A stretch of 64,000 nt of DNA from Oscillospiraceae bacterium (lineage in GTDB: Bacteria; Bacillota; Clostridia; Oscillospirales; CAG-272): the NCBI GenBank assembly GCA_015063795.1, contig SVTL01000009.1:1-64000 (forward strand), in the 5' to 3' direction. Position numbers and translations under genes: made by a program. How positions within the stretch are numbered: position 1 is the stretch's first letter; each line of letters starts with the position of its first letter. The notes under the pieces were generated by a model, which searched no databases, was not told the origin of the DNA, and was given only the letters and a program-made list of their open reading frames with translations. Below are positions 31,801 through 42,146 of the stretch, in pieces.

Positions 31801-33058
31801 AGTAGGTCTTGCTTCCCTGCTTCCAGTAGAGGAAGACGCGGCTTTCGTCGGGGGATTTGAGACCGTTGGGATAGTCAAGGGTGATGGTGCTTCCCTTCTT
31901 GGCATGGACCGAGGGCATGTTGCCGCTGCCCTGCCCGGAGGTGTAAGCAACGGGAATGGTGTCGCCGGCAACGGTGAGCGTCACCTTGCCCGTGGAGGCC
32001 GATTCGCCCTTTTCGGTGATGCCGCCGGTGATCTTCAGATCGGCGCCGATGGCGATGCTGACCGTGCCGGTGACGCGGGCAGCCTTACCGCCGGCAAACA
32101 CGTTGCCCACGCGGCCGCCGTTCAGAGCCATCGTCACCTTGCCGGTGGTGGAGGCCGCCGATTCGCTGCCGCCGCCGTAGAGGTTGTCCACCTGACCGCC
32201 GTTGAGGGTGATGAAGGTGTTCTTGGACTGGACCTTCATACCGCCGCCGTAGACGTTGGCCACGTGTCCGCCCTCGACGGTCAGCGAGGTATCCACCGCC
32301 TTGGTGTCACCGTCGGAGGCGCTGGTGCGGTAGGAATAGTTCTTGGTGCTGCCCGCGCCGCAGAGGTTGAAGATGGAGTAGGAGCCGTCGGGCGTTTCCA
32401 CGTTGCGCAGGCGGAAGGGGTTGCCCGAGGCCAGCACGTTGCGCGAGCTGATGTCATAAACGATGATGTTCTCGATCTGACCGGGCGCGCCGTAACGGAT
32501 GGTGCCGTTGATGACGAACGACGAGCCGCTGATGCCCGTGATCGTGCAGGGATTCTTCATCACCTGTCCGCCGTTGGAGGAGGTGTATTCGCCGAGGATG
32601 ACGACGTGGTTGTTGTAGATGGTGCCGCCGTCCTTCAGCGCGCGGAGCTTGTTCATCGCGCCGTTGAGGGATTTGAGCGCGGTCTCGGCGGTCTTGCCGT
32701 TGTTGGAGTCATCTCCGTTGACCGCATCGACATAAACCTGCGTCAGTCCGCTCCATTTGGCGGAGAAGGTCACGTCCTTGGCGGGCATGGTGAACACCTC
32801 GCCGGGAGCGTAATATTCATTGTTGTACTGCCAGCCGGCAAACACATCGCGGCTGCCGTTGGGATAGAGACGGCCGAGGATGTTGTCGGGATAGAGGAGG
32901 GTGAGCATCGTCCCCGCCTCCACGGTCTGTGTGATGGGTTGGTCGGTGCCGTTGGCCGGGTTGTAGGTCAGCTTGTAGGAGGCAGCCTGACCGGGTACAG
33001 CCAGCAAAAGAGCCGTCAGAACCGACAGCACGAACAACAAGAGCAGTTTCTTTTTCAT
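28871..33058 (-). CDS. Very large secreted M14 zinc carboxypeptidase with InlB-type repeats
   Basis: The 1395-residue protein has a signal peptide (KKKLLLLFVLSVLTALLLAVPGQA). Several Listeria/Bacteroides (InlB B-type) repeats follow: LTYNPANGTDQPITQTV...FAGWQYNNEYY near the N-terminus, YAFEGWFTDSGLTA near 700 and FTEWQGTYENV near 850. A long parallel-beta, threonine/valine-rich stretch lies between. The C-terminal ~380 residues form an M14 peptidase: GTDHSRELMNSQ (HxxE zinc motif), then INYHSYSPCLQMP and the catalytic Glu in LSLTVETGYRS. It probably trims peptides or peptidoglycan at the cell surface. No SLH or LPXTG anchor is seen. A perfect parS lies in the coding sequence at 30047-30062. 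Confidence 0.88.
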   Translation of the reverse strand: MKKKLLLLFVLSVLTALLLAVPGQAASYKLTYNPANGTDQPITQTVEAGTMLTLLYPDNILGRLYPNGSRDVFAGWQYNNEYYAPGEVFTMPAKDVTFSAKWSGLTQVYVDAVNGDDSNNGKTAETALKSLNGAMNKLRALKDGGTIYNNHVVILGEYTSSNGGQVMKNPCTITGISGSSFVINGTIRYGAPGQIENIIVYDISSRNVLASGNPFRLRNVETPDGSYSIFNLCGAGSTKNYSYRTSASDGDTKAVDTSLTVEGGHVANVYGGGMKVQSKNTFITLNGGQVDNLYGGGSESAASTTGKVTMALNGGRVGNVFAGGKAARVTGTVSIAIGADLKITGGITEKGESASTGKVTLTVAGDTIPVAYTSGQGSGNMPSVHAKKGSTITLDYPNGLKSPDESRVFLYWKQGSKTYYPGDAYKLGDTYVAFEAVWGSPKTAYVSDQTGTDRYATIERAIASGAERIVLEKDVTVSGDLTLSKDLTVSGASLTVSGSITTSSRLTLSDIRLDVGAIRSNLSVALPDASGKVGEIAASSLYVDGVSVDKLSAVRVTMMGGSVAEMTVDSLTVRGGSLAKVTAPELRVDLTARGILHLDGSYAISDFEGGGRLVLTPSSSLTIASCAGRTELRLTEPASQKTLITSPADIFYGEGFYASSEGSSFVYRTGYRIELNVAGETTVSYTDAQGKIAYDLDLSRHGYAFEGWFTDSGLTAKAAIPEDGVFTADTVLYAKAEPNALSRLTVDATSGRITFNGDTLTDVESLSLRTGVEVSLTAEIMNGYAFLGWVDVNGNKLLTAEPAYTFYLASDTSLRAFYVPELTATFSPVVLIVGPDGGILDTQTLKKQGSDAVLPQPPVLDGFTFTEWQGTYENVKTSGVVRAVYARDEAVDLPTITVTGDARTQIEVLASDEKTVTFRMLWEGVGEVLDAGMKLESADSSLTVSPAAIASTGVYTLSKGTAGGNAWTATPYIVCRDDGGRVTTVYGESVSGTIAGEATVSRETDEIPLMLPGGRVITTSMKEDYVSVVDTTTYEYTYDRMMTEIGQLKERYGDVITVEVMGQTVLGRDIPVIHMGNPDAEYRTLIKGTDHSRELMNSQIVMSQLEFYAHNLQNGGSVDGITMKEFFDTHFISFIPMCNPDGVMLTLRGLDSIEDPAKRAYYKDLLAPVMLEYLETAERGVDYDNDRFIEDWVDSEGIWWGKWAANINGVDLHRDYYNAKNTKMFNTNFQNYVKKEQYQAPKIKDAFGNGGLTQPETIATKALIDRIGYNVTINYHSYSPCLQMPTNFMSAGQLAKNETAIAMLRTVTGYSLNVSYSSADSIHAGYGNWFVAEYGDGLSLTVETGYRSVDGKQDNTPLKAEQFDRLWEENKYGPLCVLNLTVSQKGVPTMTEKGK
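30047..30062. promoter_or_regulatory. parS site 2, intragenic
   Basis: TGTTTCACGTGAAACA is an exact second parS within the M14 coding sequence, encoding VSRET in frame just before the peptidase region. It is 6 kb from parS 1 and 14 kb from oriC. Confidence 0.93.
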
Positions 33059-33129
33059 TTGTGGGTTACTCCTTTTGGTTCAAAATGGAAGGGAACTGTA
33101 TGTAAACGCTTCATCAGCGCAATGGTTTT

Positions 33130-33238
33130 GGGTTCATCATGTCCGCGAAGCGGACAATTCATGATGCGAAGCATCCATTCATGAAATCAAAGATTTCAAT
33201 TCATGAACGAAGTTCAATTCATGCCGCAAAGCGGCTTT
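33130..33238. repeat. AATTCATG mini-hairpin array
   Basis: GTCCGC-gaa-GCGGAC, GATGC-gaa-GCATC, AAATCAAAGATTT, GAACGAAGTTC and CCGC-aaa-GCGG are joined by CAATTCATG or CATTCATG. It lies directly downstream of the 200-residue lipoprotein gene and is nearly the same series as 28355-28460. Confidence 0.85.
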
Positions 33239-33240
33239 CT

Positions 33241-33843
33241 TTATTTCCTTACATATGTCGGGCTGTCGAGCAGCCAGACGCCGTCGGTGTTGGCGAGGGT
33301 AAAGGACTTGATGCCGCTTGTGCCGTCGGCATAGCGGACGGGGGCCTCGATCTTCACCGCATAGGGGTTGCTGTGTGTGACCACCGCCTGCGTCAGGTCG
33401 ATGTCGCTTCCCAGCGAGGCGCCCTCGTAAGCCGCATCCACGCAGAACACGCCGTCCAGAGTCGCATAACGGGGATCGTGCTCGCCGTCGCCGGTCAGCG
33501 CCAGCCACATGATCTCCTCGGCGCGCTCGACGGTATACACCTGCGCCAGCTCGGCGATCAGCGCCATCTCGGAGTCAAAGGCAGCGCCGCTCGCCACAGG
33601 CGCATACTGCGCTCCCTCCTTGTGCGGATCGGGCGTGAAACCGCCTTCAAAGGGGAGTCCGCCTCCCCACACCGCCTCCTCGATGGCCAGCGACCGGGGG
33701 AGAAGCTCACCCAGTCTTGCGATCGCCTCCTCGTCGGACAGCGAGCCGCAGCCGCAAAGGAGCAGGCAGAGCAGAGCCAGCGGACACAAAATCACAAGCT
33801 TTAACGCCTTAAGAGACGGCGATTTTATCTTTCGTTCGTTCAT
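33241..33843 (-). CDS. Lipoprotein of unknown function, translationally coupled to gyrA
   Basis: The 200-residue protein has a basic N-terminus, a hydrophobic segment ([17 protein letters not shown]) and a lipobox LLCGC, so it should be lipidated and extracellular. The mature part contains [14 protein letters not shown] and ends [14 protein letters not shown], a fold I do not recognise. Its ATG overlaps the gyrA stop codon (ATGA), indicating coupling to gyrA translation, an odd partner for a secreted protein. A repeat array follows its stop. Confidence 0.75.
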   Translation of the reverse strand: MNERKIKSPSLKALKLVILCPLALLCLLLCGCGSLSDEEAIARLGELLPRSLAIEEAVWGGGLPFEGGFTPDPHKEGAQYAPVASGAAFDSEMALIAELAQVYTVERAEEIMWLALTGDGEHDPRYATLDGVFCVDAAYEGASLGSDIDLTQAVVTHSNPYAVKIEAPVRYADGTSGIKSFTLANTDGVWLLDSPTYVRK

Positions 33844-36290
33844 TCGTCCTCTCCGCTCTCCTCACCGGCCACAGGGGCGATGGTGACGATGCGCTCGTCC
33901 TCGGCGGTGCGCATGACGATGACACCGGAGGCGGCGCGGGAGTAGGAGGAGATGCCCGAAACGGGGGTACGGATCATGGTGCCGCGATCGGTGATGAGCA
34001 TGATGTCGCTCTCTTCGTCGACGGTGGTGAGTCCGGCCAGTCGTCCGGTCTTGTCGCTGACGCGCTGGCAGATGACACCCTTACCGCCGCGATTGCGGAC
34101 GGGGAAGTCGGAGAAGTCGCTTCTCTTGCCGAAGCCGCGCTCGGTGACGGTGAGAAGCTGCTTGCCCTCCTGCGGAATGGCGGCACCGACCACCTCATCG
34201 CCGTCAACCAGACGGATGGCGGTCACGCCGCGGGCGGTTCTGCCCAGCGTGCGGGCATTCTTCTCGGAGAAGCGGACGGCCAGACCGCCCTTGGTGGCGA
34301 TGACAATGTCGTCCTGCCCGCTGGTGATCTGCACGAAGACCAGCGTATCGCCCTCGTCGAGGGTAATGGCACGCTTGCCGCCCTTGCGCTGGTACTCATA
34401 CTCGGACAGCGCGGTGCGCTTGATGATGCCGCGGCGGGTGACCATGGTCAGGTAGCGGTCGTCGAAGGTCTCCAGCGAAAGCAGGGAGGTGATCTTCTCG
34501 CCCTCCTCCAGCTCCAGCAGGTTGACGATGTTCGAGCCCTTGGCGGTACGGGCGGCCTCGGGGATCTGGTAGGCCTTCTTGCACATGACCTTGCCGTAGT
34601 TGGTGAAGAAGAGCACGTAAGAATGGCTGTGGACCGCCAGCAGCTTTTCCACAAAGTCCTCTTCCTTTGTGGTCATGCCGATCAGACCCTTGCCTCCGCG
34701 CTTCTGGGCGTTGATGCCGTCGGAGGGACGGCGCTTGATGTAGCCGCCGCCGGTCATGGTGATCACGCAGGTATGCTTTTCGATCAGGTCCTCGAGAAGG
34801 ATGTCGTCCTCATAGGGGACGATCTCGGTACGGCGCGCGTCGCCGAAGCGCTTTTTCAGATCGGCCAGATCGTCTTTGATGATCTGCTTGACGCGGCTGT
34901 CGTCGGCCAGAATCTCCTGCAGCTCCTGAATCTGGGCATAGAGACGCTCCAGACGGTCGAGAACCTTCTGTCTCTCCAGACCCGACAGACGGCCGAGCGT
35001 CATGTCCACGATGGCCTGCGCCTGCAGCTCGGAGAGACCGAAGCGCTCCATCAGCGCGGCCTTGGCATCGGGGATCGAATCGGAGGAGCGGATGATCTTG
35101 ATGACCTCGTCGATGTGGTCGGCGGCGATCTTGTAGCCCTCGTTGATGTGGGCCTCGCGCTGTGCCTTTTCCAGCTCAAAGCGGGTGCGTCGGGTGATGA
35201 CCTCGGTGCGGTGGGCGATGTAATATTCGAGGATCTGCTTGAGATTGAGAACGCGCGGAATGTTGTCCACCAGCGCCAGCATATTCACCGCGCAGGTGTC
35301 CTGCAGCTGGGTGTACTTATACAGCTGATTCAAGATGATCTGCCCGTTGGCGTCGCGGCGGTATTCGATGACGATGCGCATGCCCTTGCGTCCGCTCTCG
35401 TCGCGCAGCCCGGTGATGCCCTCGATGCGCTTTTCCTTCACGCAGTCGGCGATGGACTCGACGAGCATGCTCTTGTTGACCTGGTAGGGGATCTCGGTGA
35501 CGATGATGCGGCGCTTCTCCTCGTCGATCTCGGCTCTCGCGCGCACGTAAACGCGGCCGCGTCCGGTCAGATAGGCCGACTGGATGCCGCTGGTGCCGAA
35601 GATCTGAGCGCGCGTGGGGAAATCGGGACCCTTGATGAAGGTCATCAGCTCCTGGATGGAGGCTTCGGGGTTGTCGATGAGGTGGGTGATGCCGTCGCAG
35701 ACCTCGGACAGGTTATGAGGCGGAATGTTGGTGGCCATACCCACCGCGATGCCCACGCATCCGTTGACCAGCAGGTTGGGCATACGGGAGGGGAGAACCA
35801 CAGGCTCCTTCAGCTTGTTGTCGAAGTTGGGCATGAAATCCACGACTTCCTTGTCGATGTCGGCCAGCATTTCGTCGGCCATGCGGGACATTCTCGCCTC
35901 GGTGTAACGGTAAGCGGCCGCGCCGTCGCCGTCCACGTTGCCGAAGTTACCCTGGCCGTCGATCAGCGGATAGCGCAGGGAAAAGGGCTGGGCGAGACGG
36001 ACCATGGCATCGTAAACCGATGCGTCGCCGTGGGGATGATAGCGTCCCAGCACGTTACCGACCGTCGTTGCCGACTTGCGGAAGGGGTTGTTGTAGGTGA
36101 GGTGGTCCTCGTACATGGCGTAGAGGATGCGGCGGTGAACGGGCTTGAAGCCGTCACGCACGTCGGGCAGGGCGCGGGAGACGATGACGCTCACCGAATA
36201 GTCAATGAAGCTTTTCTTCACTTCCCTTGACAGGTCGGTATCCACGATCTTCTGCTCGGCAAATTCCAAATTCTGTTCGTTGTGTTCCAC
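33840..36290 (-). CDS. gyrA: DNA gyrase subunit A
   Basis: The 816-residue protein shows the GyrA breakage-reunion domain ([20 protein letters not shown]; the catalytic Tyr in [12 protein letters not shown]) and the six-blade C-terminal domain with the GyrA box QRKGGKR. With GyrB it introduces negative supercoils. In the quinolone-determining region the sequence is [18 protein letters not shown], so the position matching E. coli Ser83 is Ala, with Asp kept at 87. GTG 36290 (VEHNEQ) is preferred because GAGGGAG lies eight bases upstream; the ORF track starts at a TTG before that site. gyrB is upstream, separated by a pfkB gene. Confidence 0.96.
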   Translation of the reverse strand: MEHNEQNLEFAEQKIVDTDLSREVKKSFIDYSVSVIVSRALPDVRDGFKPVHRRILYAMYEDHLTYNNPFRKSATTVGNVLGRYHPHGDASVYDAMVRLAQPFSLRYPLIDGQGNFGNVDGDGAAAYRYTEARMSRMADEMLADIDKEVVDFMPNFDNKLKEPVVLPSRMPNLLVNGCVGIAVGMATNIPPHNLSEVCDGITHLIDNPEASIQELMTFIKGPDFPTRAQIFGTSGIQSAYLTGRGRVYVRARAEIDEEKRRIIVTEIPYQVNKSMLVESIADCVKEKRIEGITGLRDESGRKGMRIVIEYRRDANGQIILNQLYKYTQLQDTCAVNMLALVDNIPRVLNLKQILEYYIAHRTEVITRRTRFELEKAQREAHINEGYKIAADHIDEVIKIIRSSDSIPDAKAALMERFGLSELQAQAIVDMTLGRLSGLERQKVLDRLERLYAQIQELQEILADDSRVKQIIKDDLADLKKRFGDARRTEIVPYEDDILLEDLIEKHTCVITMTGGGYIKRRPSDGINAQKRGGKGLIGMTTKEEDFVEKLLAVHSHSYVLFFTNYGKVMCKKAYQIPEAARTAKGSNIVNLLELEEGEKITSLLSLETFDDRYLTMVTRRGIIKRTALSEYEYQRKGGKRAITLDEGDTLVFVQITSGQDDIVIATKGGLAVRFSEKNARTLGRTARGVTAIRLVDGDEVVGAAIPQEGKQLLTVTERGFGKRSDFSDFPVRNRGGKGVICQRVSDKTGRLAGLTTVDEESDIMLITDRGTMIRTPVSGISSYSRAASGVIVMRTAEDERIVTIAPVAGEESGEDE

Positions 36291-36369
36291 GGTATGTTCT
36301 CCCTCTTTCAAGGTCGTTTATTTTTATCGTTTCGCTTTTTGCTGTTTTCTCTTTTTGGACAGCGGGCGT

Positions 36370-37326
36370 TTACCAATTCAGCTTTTCGGCATGAAGCCCC
36401 TTCAAGTGGCGTCCCATCTCCTCGGCGGTGGGGATCTCGGTGCCCTCCTTTTCGGCCTTCGCCGCGGCGGCTGCCGATGCGATCTCCAGAGCGCGGGCGA
36501 TGTCGCCGGATTCCTCGGGATCGAAGTGGCCGTAGTAAGAGAGCAGGAAGGCGGCCAGGAAGGTGTCGCCGGCGCAGACGGTGTTGCCGATGCGGTCGAT
36601 GGAGGCGGCGGGGACGGCATAAAGCCCCTCGGGACCGATGTAGAGAGCGCCCAGAGCGCCCATGGTACAAAGCACGCGCACGCCCTTTTCCTCCCAGATG
36701 CGGCGGATGGCGGCGATGGTCTCCTCGCGGTCGGCAGGCAGGCGGCCGAGATACATGCCCAGCTCATGGATGTTGGGCTTGATGAGGAAGGGCTTTTCCT
36801 CCACGGCCAGACGCAGCGCCTCGCCGTCGCAGTCCACGACAACGGTCTTGCCCTTTTCCTTCATTTTGCGGACGATGCGGGCGTAGGTATCGGCAGGCAG
36901 ACCGCGCGGAATGCTGCCCGAAAGGACCATCAGATCGCTGTCGTCCTTTTCCAGCTCCTTGAAGAAGGAGGCCAGCTCGCTTTCGCGGATAGGACCGCCC
37001 ATTTCGTTGGCCTCGGTCATCACGCTGCCGGCGTCCTTGATCTTGATGTTGATGCGCGTCTCGGCCTTGGTACGGGAGAAGCGGTAGGGGATATCCAGCG
37101 TGTCGAGAAGCTCGCAGACGATGTTGCCGTTGATGCCGCCGATGAAGCCGGTGCAGAGGGCGTTGACGCCGTACTGCTTCATCACGCGGGAGACGTTGAT
37201 GCCCTTGCCGCCGACGGCTTTGAGAGCGGAATGGGAGCGGTTGACGCCGCCGAGCAGGAAGTCGCGCTCAAAGAACATGGTCTTGTCGAGAGCGGGATTG
37301 AGCGTGACGGTGGTGGTTTTGATCAT
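36370..37326 (-). CDS. PfkB-family sugar kinase, probable 1-phosphofructokinase
   Basis: The 318-residue enzyme starts MIKTTTVTLNPALDKTMFFE, the LacC/FruK-type N-terminus. It has AVGGKGINVSRVMKQYG and the C-terminal ATP/catalytic motif GNTVCAGDTFLAAFL, where Asp is the base. A Cys replaces the usual Gly before AGD. The family phosphorylates fructose-1-phosphate or tagatose-6-phosphate; no PTS or FruR gene adjoins it to decide. GGAGGAAATC precedes ATG 37326. It sits between gyrB and gyrA, an unusual insertion in the gyrase pair. Confidence 0.85.
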   Translation of the reverse strand: MIKTTTVTLNPALDKTMFFERDFLLGGVNRSHSALKAVGGKGINVSRVMKQYGVNALCTGFIGGINGNIVCELLDTLDIPYRFSRTKAETRINIKIKDAGSVMTEANEMGGPIRESELASFFKELEKDDSDLMVLSGSIPRGLPADTYARIVRKMKEKGKTVVVDCDGEALRLAVEEKPFLIKPNIHELGMYLGRLPADREETIAAIRRIWEEKGVRVLCTMGALGALYIGPEGLYAVPAASIDRIGNTVCAGDTFLAAFLLSYYGHFDPEESGDIARALEIASAAAAAKAEKEGTEIPTAEEMGRHLKGLHAEKLNW

Positions 37327-37389
37327 GATTTCCTCCGAAGAATGCACGTTTCCGTGCGCAAACATAGTCGAAAAAAGTCTTACGAATTT

Positions 37390-37740
37390 GGCTTGTTTTT
37401 TTGAAAGTTTTTGGGTGGTCCAGGCCCCCTTTTTTCAAAAAGGGGGTTTGGTGGGGTTTGGGGCAAAGCCCCATGCCCGGCACTTTCTTTTTGCAAAGCT
37501 TTTTCTTTGTGCCTACATAGGCAAAGAAAAAGCGTCTTCAAGGAAGAAATTACTCCCTCTCGGCGCTTCGCGCCGAAATAAAGCATCAGCAAAGCCGATA
37601 GCCGCTTTTCTCTTGGCTATTCAGGCGCAAGAGAAAAGCTAAGCAAAAGAGAAACGCCATGCATGGGGCTGCCGCCCCAAACCCTGCCTTAGGTACCTTT
37701 TTGAAAAAAGGTACCTAAGAACCGCCAAAAACTTTTAAAC
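37390..37740. repeat. Gap between gyrB and pfkB: two TTTTTCAAAAAG hairpins and two CTTTTCTCTTG-type hairpins
   Basis: CCCCCTTTTTT-c-AAAAAGGGGG (about 37424-37446) and TTAGGTACCTTTTT-ga-AAAAAAGGTACCTAA (37690-37719) lie at either end. Between them are GCTTTTTCTTTGTGCCTAC...GGCAAAGAAAAAGC and GCTTTTCTCTTGGC...GCAAGAGAAAAGC. No ORF here is supported. Confidence 0.7.
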
Positions 37741-37758
37741 GATGTGAAGCGATGCCCG

Positions 37759-39960
<2,202 letters not shown>

Positions 39961-39993
39961 TTGGTGAAAGACGAAATCGGGGGAAGAAACCCC

Positions 39994-40218
39994 TCATTTC
40001 TTCCTCTCCACCAAACGGCTGACGGTGGATTGGGTGAAGTAGATCTTCTTGTCGGTGACGAGGAAGGAGCGGGGCATATCGCTCCAGAGGTGCTCGGTTT
40101 TACCCATTTTCTCGGCGTGGGAGAGAAAGGACGCTGTTTTTTTGGTGGCGCGGTCGAGGTCGAAGATGCCGATGACCTCCTTGTCGCGGATGTAGCGGTT
40201 GCCGATGGACAGATACAT
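39994..40218 (-). CDS. remB: Extracellular matrix regulator RemB (DUF370)
   Basis: The 74-residue protein MYLSIGNRYIRDKEVIGIFD matches the RemB/YaaB family, DUF370-related small DNA-binding proteins that activate biofilm matrix genes in Bacillus. Its position between recF and gyrB is the conserved yaaB locus, which supports the call. The KSFLVTDKKIYFTQ-like segment (RSFLVTDKKIYFTQSTVS) is typical. The start follows GGAAAACAGCCAT; the spacing is acceptable. Confidence 0.88.
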   Translation of the reverse strand: MYLSIGNRYIRDKEVIGIFDLDRATKKTASFLSHAEKMGKTEHLWSDMPRSFLVTDKKIYFTQSTVSRLVERKK

Positions 40219-40269
40219 ATGGCTGTTTTCCTTTTTTGGTGTTTATCTTTTCCGCAAACGGTATGTTCA

Positions 40270-40560
40270 CGGAAGCGGAGCGCCTTTAGAAAGTTTTTGG
40301 GGTTCTTAGGTACCTTTTTTCAAAAAGGTGCCTAAGGCAGGGTTCGGGGCGGCAGCCCTGACAATCTTTGCCTCTTACGGCGCTTTGCGCCGTGTGTTTG
40401 CTTTGGTGGTATCGTCAGACGCTTTTCTCTTGCTGACAGAAGGCGCAAGAGAAAAGCTTTGCAAAAGAGAACGCCGGTGACGGGGGAGCTTCCCCCGCGC
40501 CCCCGTTTAGAAACCTTTTTGAAAAAAGGTTTCTAAAAACTTCCAAAAACTTTCATGAAG
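40270..40560. repeat. Gap between remB and recF: hairpin repeats
   Basis: CTTAGGTACCTTTTTT-c-AAAAAGGTGCCTAAG (about 40306-40336), GGCGCTTTGCGCC, GCTTTTCTCTTGCTGAC...GCGCAAGAGAAAAGC (about 40420-40456) and TTTAGAAACCTTTTT-ga-AAAAAAGGTTTCTAAA (40506-40537). No coding sequence is supported. Confidence 0.7.
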
Positions 40561-40585
40561 ACAATGCAATCAAAAAATTGAGGTG

Positions 40586-41662
40586 TTATTCAAAGAATGC
40601 TCCGTTTTCCACGCGGATTTTTTTGGCGGCAATGCCGTCGAAATCGCTCTCCATGCAGGTGGTGACCACCGTCTGCCGTCCGTCCATGGCCTCGAGAACA
40701 CGCGCGCGGCGGCGGGCATCCAATTCACTGAGCACGTCGTCAAACAGATACACCGGCGACGTGCCGCTGATCTCCTCAGACAGCATCCCTTCCCCGATCT
40801 TGAGAGCAAAGGCGATGCTTCTCTGCTGCCCCTGCGAGGCAAACAGTCTCGAGTCGCGCCCGTTCAATTCGATGATGATGTCGTCGCGGTGAATGCCGTA
40901 AAGAGTCGCGCCCGCGGCGATCTCACGCTCGGTGTTCTCGCTCAGCTTGCGGAGATACTCCTCCTCGCTCAGCCGCTTGTCGTATCGCATGCTCACGCAC
41001 TCCTCCCCGCCCGACAGATGGCGGAAGAAGCCGGCAACCTTTTGTGAGATCGCCTCGGTGAAATGCTCTCTTTCCTGCGCGATGTACGCCGCTTCCCTTG
41101 CCAGCTGTGCCGACCAGATGGCCAGCGTGGTGTCAAAGGAGGGGGATCTGCCGTTCTCTGCGCTTTTCAAAAGACTGTTTCTCTGCTTTAAGATGTTGTT
41201 GTATTTCTGCAGCGAGAGCAGAAACAGCGGCTTCAGCTGACAGATGGCCGCATCGGCAAACAGCCTGCGCTCGCCGGGACCGCCCTTGACCACCCCAATG
41301 TGCTCGGGGGAAAACAGGACAGCGCGGAAAGAGCCCATAAATTCGGCGGCGGAGGGGATGTGAACGTCGTTTTTGCGGTGCTCCCTGCCCCGTCCGGCAA
41401 AGAGGCGGAGCGAAAGGACATTGTCCCGCCGTCCGTCGTGGTAAGAAAGAGACAGACGGGAACACTCTTTTCCGAACGCCACCAGATCCTTGTCAAAGGC
41501 GGTGCGGAAGCTCTTGCCGTTGGCGAAGAGATAGAGAGCCTCCAGAGCGTTGGTCTTCCCTTGGGCGTTGGCGCCGCAAAGGATGTTCATTCCGCTTTCA
41601 AAATGCAGGCTTGCTTGTTCGATGTTTCGGAATTGTTCGATGTCAATGGTTGTCGCTTCCAT
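40586..41662 (-). CDS. recF: DNA replication and repair protein RecF
   Basis: The 358-residue SMC-like ATPase has Walker A MNILCGANAQGKTNALEALY, the signature SQGQQRSIAFALKIGEG and Walker B PVYLFDDVLSELDARRR. RecF helps load RecA at gapped DNA. ATG 41662 (MEATTIDIEQFRNIEQ) is chosen: GAGGACAG stands just before it and RecF normally starts with this strand, while the ORF track adds 16 residues. It follows dnaN on the same strand after a 484-bp repeat-rich gap. Confidence 0.95.
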   Translation of the reverse strand: MEATTIDIEQFRNIEQASLHFESGMNILCGANAQGKTNALEALYLFANGKSFRTAFDKDLVAFGKECSRLSLSYHDGRRDNVLSLRLFAGRGREHRKNDVHIPSAAEFMGSFRAVLFSPEHIGVVKGGPGERRLFADAAICQLKPLFLLSLQKYNNILKQRNSLLKSAENGRSPSFDTTLAIWSAQLAREAAYIAQEREHFTEAISQKVAGFFRHLSGGEECVSMRYDKRLSEEEYLRKLSENTEREIAAGATLYGIHRDDIIIELNGRDSRLFASQGQQRSIAFALKIGEGMLSEEISGTSPVYLFDDVLSELDARRRARVLEAMDGRQTVVTTCMESDFDGIAAKKIRVENGAFFE

Positions 41663-41719
41663 CCTGTCCTCGTTGCTTGGAAATGACGCCGCACAGCGGC
41701 AATGAATCATATTTCCCCT

Positions 41720-42140
41720 TTTAAAAGTTTTTGGGTGGTCCAGGCCCCGGAAGAAAGCCGAAGGCTTTCTTCACACAGTTGCACTGTGTGCAACTGTTCC
41801 TTTTCATTCAAAAAGGGGGTTTGGCGGGTTGCAGGGCAGCGCCCTGTGCCGGCACTTCTCTTTTGCAAAGCTTTTCTCTTGTGCCTACATAGGCAAGAGA
41901 AAAGCGTCTAAGGGGAAGATATTGCTTTCCTTTTTGCTTTTGGCGATGCTCACGCATCGCTGGAGAAGTAGGAGATGTCAGGGGCTTCCCCCCTGAAACC
42001 CTGACTTAAGAGGCTTTTTGAAAAAAGCCCCTTAAGAATCCGCAAAAACGTTTATAAAAAAGTTGCTTTCCCTTTTTTAAAGTTTTTGAGGGGATTCCAA
42101 AGGGGAATCTTTTTTCAAAAAGTTCCCCTTTGGTCAATCA
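41720..42140. repeat. Gap between recF and dnaN: hairpin repeats, one split by an insertion
   Basis: It holds GCTTTTCTCTTGTGCCTAC...GGCAAGAGAAAAGC (about 41868-41906), TTAAGAGGCTTTTT-ga-AAAAAAGCCCCTTAA (42003-42034) and AAAGGGGAATCTTTTTT-c-AAAAAGTTCCCCTTT (about 42100-42132). A further copy near 41735-41820 is interrupted by GAAGAAAGCC...GGCTTTCTTC and CACAGTTGCA...TGCAACTG palindromes. No gene is seen. Confidence 0.65.
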
Positions 42141-42146
42141 ACCAAA

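Noticed and set aside
30956-33184. 742-aa plus-strand ORF opposite the M14 gene
   Set aside because: Antisense shadow of a valid secreted protein with signal peptide and domains; composition is His/Gly/Ala-rich.
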